DNA from: Siphonodentalium dalli
Lineage: Eukaryota > Mollusca > Scaphopoda > Gadilida > Siphonodentaliidae
DNA: 64,000 nucleotides
Assembly: GCA_032622095.1 (NCBI GenBank)
Contig: CP136067.1
Coordinates: 131,755,990-131,819,989 of the forward strand
Direction: 5' to 3'
The notes beneath the pieces were generated by a model that was not told the DNA's origin, searched no databases, and worked only from the letters and a program-made list of their open reading frames with translations. Positions 55,740 through 64,000 of the stretch are shown in pieces. The position numbers and the translations under genes are program-made. Position 1 is the first letter of the stretch, and each line of letters starts with the position of its first letter.

Positions 55740-57125
55740 GGTTCACAATCCTAACTTCACATTTGAATTCTAACTTAACATTTTAATTCTTATATTTTAA
55801 TTCTAACTTAACATTTTAATTCTAACTTAACATGGTACGAAATGACTTGTTCCCACATTTCTACAGCTGTTCTACGGCCTTGAATTCGGCAAATTTATGT
55901 TAGGTCAGTTGTCGATCGAATAATGCAACTTCTGATGTCCGGTCAGTGGCGGGGTTAATATGAGTGGATAGTGCGAATGTGGGCCTTTCGTTAGACACCA
56001 AAAGTAGCCCTCTACGTGCTGTATTCCTAGGCCGTTCCACGCAATTTTAAATTCTGTTCCGCAGATTGTCATTCTATTCCATATTCCATCCCATCCCGCA
56101 GATTGTCATGTCCCGCCGTTCGATCGCAGCGACGCCTTTCGTTATAATTGTTATACACAGTCATTTCACTGACTTTGATATACCGAGTCATTAGGGTCAC
56201 AATTACAACTTCTAGAATCCATTTTATGTTTGTTTGAATTTTTGCCTTTCAATTCTGAGATCCGTTTTAAGCTCATTTCAATTTCAACTTTTTAAATATA
56301 ATATTTTAATTCCAACATTAGAGCTTTTTGTAGTAGATTTAAAATATTAAAATAAAACTATTAAGTAAGAATTGAAATATAAAGTTAGAGTTAGAATTAA
56401 AATATAAGAATTAAAATATTAAGTAAGAATTAAAATATCAAGTTATAATTAAAATATCAAGTTATAATTAAAATGTAAAGTTAGAATTAAAATATAAGAA
56501 TTAAAATGTTAAGTTAGAATTAAAATGTAAAGTTAGAATTAAAATATAAGAAAGAATTAAAATATTAAAGGTGGATTATCTCTTTGTAAACATGTATTAT
56601 ATAGTTACCGGGGTATAAAATATTAGATTTGAATTGAAGACTCCTGTCCGGAAATGCTTCTATCGATTAATATTCATTTTATTTCGAATATTTTCTGGTC
56701 TAAAAAGGTGTGTTTGTTCAGCTAACGAACAATAGTGGTTACTGTTAACAGAGACCAGAAATTATATTGTGCAATTTTGTCACAAATAAACGTTAATTAT
56801 ACTCATTATCGCATATATCTGTGAAACAAAACTAACAACCAATCTGTGACATTTGACATTCGTTGCGTAGCCGTAGGAACAGCACAGTGCTCTATATCGC
56901 AATACGGTCTCATCCGAATGGTCGGTTCTAAAAAATAGTAACATAAATGGGCCCGATTTAATATTCGAAATAAAATCAATATTAATTGATAGAAGCTTTT
57001 CCGGACAAAGGTCTTCAGTTCATATCTATTATTTTATACCCACGCAACTATTTAAAATTTGTTATTTAAAGAGATAATCCATCTTTAAGTAAGAATTAAA
57101 ATATTAAGTTAGAGTAAAAATTTGA
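55740..57125. repeat. AT-rich minisatellite (AAGTTAGAATTAAAATAT) interrupted by U2
   Basis: Units lie at 55740-55835 in one orientation and 56340-56565 in the other. The array resumes at 57089-57125 after the U2 insertion. Sequence between the two blocks (55840-56340) is unique. Confidence 0.8.
56565..57088. mobile_element. U-family MITE (U2) inserted in the minisatellite
   Basis: TTAA at 56565 and 57085; ends AGGTGGATTATCTCTTTG / AGAGATAATCCATCT. Similar throughout to 31396-31988. Confidence 0.82.
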
Positions 57126-57297
57126 GCATAAAGTTTTAGTTTTCTTTTAATAGAATAATATTCAAATTTTATATTATTTAGTAACAGTGCACATATTAGT
57201 GGTGATGGTTGTTTAATATTGTTTCTTTATATTGACCTTTTCCAGTATTTCCCCATAAAATAAGTATTTCTGAGGATTGAGATTAGCATACTCAGTA

Positions 57298-57491
57298 TTA
57301 AAGACGGATTATCTCTAACCATTATTGTTCGATAGCTAAACAACCACACGTTTTAGACCAGAACATATTCGAAATATAATCAATATTAATCGATAGAAGC
57401 ATTTCCGGATAGGGGTCTTCGATTCATATCTAATATTGTATACCCCGGTAACTATAAAACACATATTTACAAAGAGATAGACCATCTTTAA
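57298..57491. mobile_element. U-family MITE, deleted copy (U3)
   Basis: TTAA at 57298 and 57488; ends AGACGGATTATCTCT / AGAGATAGACCATCTT. 194 bp. Confidence 0.8.
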
Positions 57492-58659
57492 GTATCACCT
57501 GATAATACATTGTTCACAATTAACACGACCTGCCACAAGTGGCCCAATTGTCTGGACTGTGGTTATTCAGGTCAATAATCACACACAATAGGCCGCGTAT
57601 ATATATAGGTATACATCAAAGGATTGAAGCACCGGGTACCTGTGCACTGGAGTGTCACAAGAAAATTGTCGCCTCAACTAACAATATTATTGGGCTGGAG
57701 TTAGTTATGCCTGGGAATGAATACACCAATATGCAACACTGTGAGAATATCAGAATAAGAAGGAATACGGAACTACAACATTTAAACTAAATATCTAACT
57801 AATTCTCAAATAACACTTACTGTGGTGTAGTTCAACGATTCGATTGAACTTTGATATTAAATCCTCCCAATTTACATTTATGTTAGTTCCGCGAATATGC
57901 CGTTATGCGGAGGAATAAAGTCACCCAGTCGAGGCACGGCTGATTATCTTGTTGACGTACAGTTAAATGTCATATTTTAAGGTCAACGGTACACGATTGG
58001 TGGATATTATACCGGCCTCTTGAATATTCATTATATCGAGTACCAATGTCGGGTATACGGCATAACTGGACCGTACGTTTTCACGTAGTAAGTACATGTA
58101 TAATGCTTTACAGTTCCGGGTTATACATGTATATATGTTCTATGCAAACGACTGTATGTATGTATGCTCTCTACAAAACGAGTGAGAATCTACACAGCTG
58201 TGTGAAATCAGTGTCATTTCACGTATACCAGCATCCTGTGTGTGAAACTCGGGTATACGTCATATTATATATGGGACATTGCGTCATTTTGGGTGCACAA
58301 GATCTGCAGGTAGTTAATCCCCCTATTGGTGTAAACAATATTTATTTTTTAAAAATCAAAAAAATATATATAACACAAACATAATGCACATATAGATACA
58401 GAGAGATTGAGAACGAGAATATTGGACAACAAGCAAAAGGCTTTTTTTTAAAGTAATCAATTCTTCAATTCCCTTATTATTTCTTATCAGCGTATTTCTG
58501 TTGTCTCATCTAAGAGTATTCTGTGAGTTAAAGGATACGTACGTACGTCTAATAAGTATATCGGACTATATCCCACATGTGATCGCGACGTTCACGCGAT
58601 ATACCGGACTATATCATGTCTATTATATCAAGGATGATTTATTATATTTGTTAAATCTA
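57492..58659. other. No gene recognised
   Basis: Open frames at 57539-57790 and 58046-58384 have no recognisable domains. Inverted words ACATGTATAATGC / GGTTATACATGTATATATG near 58090-58135. Confidence 0.45.
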
Positions 58660-59273
58660 ATATATATTTTGGGACTTCTGTTTGTTTGTTTGTTTGTCTG
58701 TTGGCTATGGCCGGGAAAACTGCCGGACGGATTTCGACGAAATTTGATACCTAGGGATAATTTTGTCCGGGGATTGTTTTGGACGGGTCAAATCGTGACC
58801 CCGACCTGACCTTGACCTTCAAAATGGTCAATTCAAGGTCAAATCGGGTATAACGGACGGATTTCGACGAAATTTGATACCTAGGGGTACTTTTGTCCGG
58901 GTGTGTTTTGGACGGGTCAAATCGTGACCGCGACCTGACATTGACCTTCAAAATGGTCAATTCAAGGTCAAATCGGGTAAAACGGGCGGATTTCGACGAA
59001 ATTTGATACCTAGGGATACTTTTGTCCGGGAGTGTTTTGGACGGGTCAAATCGTGACCCCGACCTGACATTGACCTTCAAAATGGTCAATTCAAGGTCAA
59101 ATCGGGTAAAACGGACGGATTTCGACGAAATTTGATACCTAGGGATACTTTTGTCCGGGGAGTGTTTTGGACGGGTCAAATCGTGACCCCGACCTGACCT
59201 TGACCTTCAAATAGGTCAATTCAAGGTCAAAAGAGGGGAAACAGCCCGGACGAAGTCGGGCCCACCAGCTAGT
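58660..59273 (+). mobile_element. Helitron-like non-autonomous element with four ~129-bp internal repeats
   Basis: The right end has a hairpin GCCCGgacgaagtCGGGC (59244-59261), then CCACCAG and CTAG followed by T (59269-59273), the arrangement of a Helitron 3' end. The sequence starting TTTGTTTGTTTGTTTGTCTG and GGATTTCGACGAAATTTGAT, and the GACGAAGTCGGGC ending, resemble widespread invertebrate Helitron-type repeats. Four direct copies start near 58728, 58858, 58987 and 59116. The left end is not fixed. The long minus-strand frame (58751-59179) is an artefact of these repeats. Confidence 0.65.
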
Positions 59274-59281
59274 ACAATATA

Positions 59282-60293
59282 GGGTAATGTGGGGCATAAT
59301 GCGACGCGGGACATAATGCGACAGACGGTCGTTATCAGGTCATATGATTTTTCCATGACTGAAGTTGAATCGCACATTTATTATTTTAGTAAGACCAATC
59401 ATAGAAGTAGACATCCCAATTGGACCGACATCATTATGACTGTTTAATCTCACATGCGAAACGCCGGAGTAGGGGTGCCCACATTTGGTGACCCCCTTTT
59501 TGAATGGTTTATAACTTCCGGTAGGTCTTGTACATGTTAAAACGAGGACATCTTACCACTACCACCAAAGCTACATGCGTATTTTGGTAAAGTAAGACGA
59601 GTTATATAGTAAGTTGATCAGTTCTATGTACATCGGTTATTCACATTCACTCATATTTGGGGGAGAGACAGGTTGTCTGGTTGTAGGGCATAACGCGACA
59701 CTCGGGTACAACCAGTACGAGAAAAAAAATATGATTAGGCATATCGCAAATCAAACCTGGAAAAATAAATCTTATCGTAACCTTAGTTAAAAATAAAAAA
59801 AATAAAAAAACATATTCGATCATTACCAAACATTAAAACATGATATAGATAAATAATTATTGTTAACCCTACCCCGGCCATTTTCCTGAAATCAAAACTG
59901 TATGGTGCTATTTTACCCGCCATATAAATCAATAAAATGTCTCATTGGTCTGCTGCTATGACTTTAAATAAAGATTATACATTCTTTCAATCCACAAAAG
60001 AAACTGCAGACCGTCTTGCATTTATTAGGTTCGGTACCGTATATGCTGATGTTGTAATGTCAAATGTGTCGCATTGTATACCCCGTGTATGGGGCATAAT
60101 GCGACGGATTGGGTACGTCGACGGGGAGTAATGCTGTTCAGAAATTGGTGCTTCCCAGGCAAGTGTGAGTATTAATATATATAGTGGAAATATTTATCTA
60201 ACTTTTAGTTTACTAATGTGTGCTCTTCCATCGTTTTTAGTGGCATGATGGGGTCTAATGTGCTTATGTGTCGCATTATGCCCCACATTACCC
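59282..60293. mobile_element. TA-flanked TIR element, ~1.0 kb
   Basis: TIR GGGTAATGTGGGGCATAATG at the left and its complement at the right, with TA on both sides (59280-59281, 60294-60295). Internal copies of GGGGCATAATGCGAC-like words near 59690 and 60095. No transposase frame. Starts 9 bp after the Helitron-like end. Confidence 0.82.
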
Positions 60294-60429
60294 TAATCCT
60301 CCTTTCTAATGGACGGATCCATATAATTATGTCTTACTTATATCAGAATATTATTAGCTATATAGGGCCACGTTGTACTGTCATAACTATCATCAGAAGC
60401 AAGAACTGACAGAGGTGTGAGAGAACTTA

Positions 60430-60625
60430 GAGCAAAACAGTGTTGCGTATTTGTATATTTGGGGGTGCGGCGGTGTTTAGGATGGCCCAAAATCGCTTTC
60501 GTAGGGGGGATTTATAGAGCCAAACAGTGTTTGTTATTTGTATATTGGGGGGGGGGGGTGGTGGTGTTTAGGATGGTCCTAAATCGCTTTCGTATGGGGA
60601 ATATATAGAGCCAAACAGTGTTGTG
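60430..60625. repeat. ~93-bp tandem repeat, two copies
   Basis: Unit GAGCCAAACAGTGTTGTGTA.. TGTTTAGGATGG..AATCGCTTTCGTA; includes a G-run of about 13. Confidence 0.85.
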
Positions 60626-60899
60626 TAGGCTTTCACGTTAAAGTGATGTGAAACACTCCGGGAGGGTGCATGGTCAAATACAAATGGAGAATAATCTTGC
60701 TAAAAGTAGTTACATTTTACAAATATTATATCCAAATCGACATGACACACCATCATTCTTATATATTAATTAAATATAGCGACTCCCGGTGCATGGTGAA
60801 ATCGTTTTCGTTAGTTTAACGCCGGTAGTTGCGTCCCGAATCGAGATGTAAATATTTACAATTGAACGTTTTTCAGATGACACAAATAATTACGCATTT

Positions 60900-61400
60900 C
60901 GAGAAATAACATATTTCAAAAATCGATAACTGATCACTCTGAGCTTTGATGTGTGGGTTCCTCGACTCGATGCAAATATATTTACCCCCCCCCCCCGAAG
61001 CCAAAGAAATAGTAATTTGGGAGCGTTATTTCGGATTATGCATCTTTAATTGTGCTTGAAGTAGCTTAAAATTAATCAACTCAATAGCTACACAGCTGGC
61101 TATACATGCACCGGCATAATACAAGTATAATCATTGGTGTCTAACCTGCATGGTGATACATACATGCAGATTTCTCTGTAGTCACTAATATGGGCATATC
61201 ATACTCAGAAATGATGCAACAGATATAAGCACAGTACAAAACTAAGTGATATAATTCCAATATCTAATTAATCTTTAAAGGTACTCAGTCCGATTCGATG
61301 GTCCCCATATAATCAGATTCCAACAACAACATTTAAAAAATGCCGCTTCAGTTACCATAATCGATTAATTGCCTAAAAAAATGCTCTTACATTATAAATG
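60900..61400. mobile_element. Two V-family fragments
   Basis: 60900-61048 matches the right part of V1 (ending GGATTATGCATCTTTAA); 61276-61400 matches its left part (TTAAAGGTACTCAGTCCGAT). They are in swapped order, separated by 228 bp. Confidence 0.65.
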
Positions 61401-61610
61401 ATGTGTTAAAAACTGGTTTATTTTAATACGTCGTGGTATACAAATATATAGTGTCTAGTGACGGTTCATATATTCGATACCGTCATGCCCCCCCCCCCCT
61501 CCACCCCCCCCCCTCCCACACACACGACGTACGGTACCTGATCTCTGAGTAGCAGCCATTTTGGATCGGGGTGTTTCGAAAAGGGTGTATTGTAGGGTGT
61601 GTGCGTGTGT

Positions 61611-61641
<31 letters not shown>

Positions 61642-63037
61642 CTACGACTTAATTTGTGTGACCGAAATACAAAATAATTAACAGAGGTATATATCTTTCG
61701 CTAAGAAATCCGGGTATACATTTAGAATATTTTACATTTATTTATTTGTGTTTACGATTCATGGTTCGCATCTGCAATAATGTTGCTTCCACAGAACAAA
61801 ACATAGTCTGAGTTGGGTACGTGACCCCTTAATTGTGAACTGAGTACGCGCCTGCAATACTATGTGCTCGATCTGTCACCGTTAATCAACTCACCTGTGC
61901 ATTCTTTAGGTTTGCGCATGCGCTAATCAGCTTCCTCGTTTCCTGCTGCAGTTTCAGATGTGCTTTCCAACTTTTCTTTCAAAATAAACACTGTTTTGGA
62001 ATGAACACATGACTGTTACCTGGCGTTATTATATTGTGAGTATGATCGAATATAATTTATTGAACTTTATGTGACCGATCCATCGAGACTTTGGACATTA
62101 TAGGTGAGAAAATGGTGACAATGACAGGTGATTTTTATTTTATTTTGTGTGACTCAGTCAGGTGTGAACGTAAGAGTGATGAGAGATGTATCCTGACCTT
62201 CACAATCAGGGTGAAACCACAGATTTTAATGAAATTAGCTCTCAATTCACAAGAAAGGGACAAACTGAATCCTGCCCTAGCTATACTGGTATATACAAAC
62301 ATGTATAGTCAAATTACCACAAACCCCCTTTTTCTCAGGCTGGATTCCGGGTGTTTTCAGTTTTCAGTTTCAGCAGTATGCTGGTTTCCAGTCATACACT
62401 ATATGACCATACAATAATAATACATTGTATATCATCATTGTGTATGACTAGCTGGATTCCAACTGTATAATTATTTACATGTACATGTACTCTGATTCCG
62501 ACTGTGGTGCATGCCAGATTAAGATTTCAACTGCATAAGTGGGTCGATCCCATGTATTTACAGTACCCATAAGATGAAGCAACCTTATTCTGCTCAACAC
62601 GGTGAACGGTCCACTCATAATAGCGACAATCGAATCACAGACTTCTCAATTTGAGTGGAATAATAGTACCGATCGTGGCGTGGAAAAGTATCACCATGCA
62701 TCGGATCACCTAAAAGTTTGCTGTGAATTTGCCACTGACGCCACAAATAGACAATCTGATTTGTTGGACATAATTGTATGGCATACATGTATATAAAGCC
62801 AACCTGTGGAGTAGCTCCGTGTTGATAAAGGTGCGAAGGATAGACATTTAGAATATACATGTACACTCAGTTAATTTTTACATGTACATCGTTAATTATT
62901 TTCCCACAAACACAGCCAAAGACAATCAAAATATCTGCAATAACGGCAATCTCGTACGAATTCCCCGTCGAGAACATTTTGGGCTGAAGTTTGTTAGACA
63001 GTACCGCCCACCTCCCCCAAGCCCACACACCCTGCCA
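61401..63037. other. No gene recognised; C-runs, (GT)n and G-run
   Basis: C-rich stretch 61485-61520, (GT)n at 61599-61624 followed by ~17 G. The open frame at 62091-62417 (108 codons) and others have no recognisable domain. Confidence 0.5.
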
Positions 63038-63718
63038 AGTATGGGGACTGGACTCCTCGCCGGAAGTACATTTCGCCGGAATGGACATTTCGCCGAAAGT
63101 CATTTTCGACGGAGTGACAGTTTGCCGGAATATTATAATCCCGTAATTAGTCATTAGTGAAGACTGATTGACATAGGTATTATAATCCTGCGATGACAGT
63201 AATCCTATGAAAACAAACTTCGGGCTTCCTTCCTCGCACGTGTGATTATTACCATCATTTCTGTTTTACCGACAATACTGTTACCTGAGGTGTGTTCATA
63301 TTACATTCCGGTACACACATACCTTATACATATGCTAATCAACTTAATTTTAGGTACTTACCTTTCAGTCATAATTTCAAATTTCGAGCGAAAAAACTTT
63401 CTGAAGCGTGAAAGACCGTGTTTAAAAATTGGGAACGAATAAGCGCGTAACCGAAACGAATCATCGCGCAAAATCGGAAATGAACTGATTCTTTGATCGC
63501 AGCTGAGCCCCAGTGATATAAGTAAATTTATTTTGGCGAACAGTCGTCTATTCCTGAGAAAAGTCGTATATCTCGGCGACATGTCTTAAATTACAGCGAA
63601 TAGTCCCGACCTTCGGCGAAGTTGTCGTCAGTTTCCGGCGAACTGTCCCAAATCTCGGCGAAGTGTCCGGAAAATTGTTCCGGCGAAATATACTTCCGGC
63701 GAGCAGTCTAGTATTCCC
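63038..63718. mobile_element. TIR element with TTCGCCG-type repeats at both ends
   Basis: Left end GGGACTGGACTCCTCGCCGG and right end CCGGCGAGCAGTCTAGTATTCCC are imperfect inverted repeats continuing into CCGGAAGTACATTTCGCCGG and its near complement. The right arm carries about six GGCGAANTGTCC-like words. No coding frame; class unknown. Confidence 0.7.
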
Positions 63719-64000
63719 AAGTATTTTTCCTATAGTATTCTTGAAATGTGTCTCTCTGTGGTGTGATTCTTTGGGTATGCCCATTATTTAGTAAAGGTGA
63801 TTTTTTACTAAATAACAGGTATGTTAGAGTTACATTTCTTTGAAAAACTCAAACATTGGGCGACAAATATTCTCGACGGGAAGTCGTATGATATTGCCCC
63901 AATAACACTTAGACACGTACTGCAAATAAATGATGTCACAAAACAGTGAGACATCATTTACAATCATGAGGGCAAACGATTTGTCATATGCCACCATATT
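63719..64000. other. No feature recognised
   Basis: Contains the short palindromes TTATTTAGTAAA / TTTACTAAATAA (63784-63815) and TGATGTCACAAAACAGTGAGACATCA (63931-63956). Confidence 0.45.

Noticed and set aside
58751-59179. 142-codon minus-strand frame with repeated DPSKTLPDKSIPRYQISSKS-like units
   Set aside because: It is produced by the ~129-bp tandem repeats of the Helitron-like element, whose length is a multiple of three in part of the array; no protein family match or splice context.
1-64000. CRISPR array, tRNA gene or bacterial operon
   Set aside because: Direct repeats seen are MITEs, minisatellites or old tandem arrays without spacer structure; no cloverleaf was noticed; coding is spliced and eukaryotic.

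Overview
This is a eukaryotic window, AT-rich and dense in repeats, with long introns and GT-AG splice sites. It holds one recognisable host gene. The style of the repeats (many ACATGTA-rich stretches, foldback MITEs, GACGGACGG-tailed repeats) and the ancestral-looking gene suggest a lophotrochozoan invertebrate, most likely a marine mollusc such as a bivalve. The taxon is inferred.

The host gene is on the minus strand, about 40998 down to 14694. Joining nine exons at consensus splice sites gives a continuous 862-residue frame. It is a CNC-bZIP transcription factor of the NFE2L1/NRF1 (SKN-1A) type, with an N-terminal ER anchor (NHB1), an NHB2-like segment, a Neh2-like region with DIDLG and ETGE motifs, an asparagine-glycosylation-sequon-rich middle, a Neh6-like serine segment, a CNC plus bZIP DNA-binding domain and a Neh3-like C-terminus. 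The middle contains four tandem 18-residue repeats, each with an NST sequon. A promoter-like stretch with E-box, CRE and ETS-type sites lies upstream at 41628-41940.

The introns and 3' flank of this gene (about 10000-39100) are packed with non-autonomous transposons, most of them palindromic foldback elements. Two TTAA-flanked families (here P and Q) share one hairpin stem. Other families are a TA-flanked family (T), an hAT-like family with 8-bp target duplications (S), TTAA-flanked families (U, V), and several larger hAT-like elements (H1-H4, H7). Many are nested, and several lie within 25-75 bp of splice sites.

Outside the gene: 1-5700 holds diverged repeats with an AAGATGGCGGC core; 5891-7944, 8034-8942 and 50836-52941 are copies of one long dispersed repeat; 43089-44237 is an hAT-like element; 45278-49580 is a frameshifted non-LTR retrotransposon between perfect 101-bp inverted repeats; 53545-54346 is a long foldback element; 58660-59273 looks like a Helitron-type element with about 129-bp internal repeats; 59282-60293 and 63038-63718 are TIR elements. 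No tRNA gene, intact rRNA gene, CRISPR array or bacterial-style operon was seen. Family names P, Q, S, T, U, V, X and H are labels used only in this answer.
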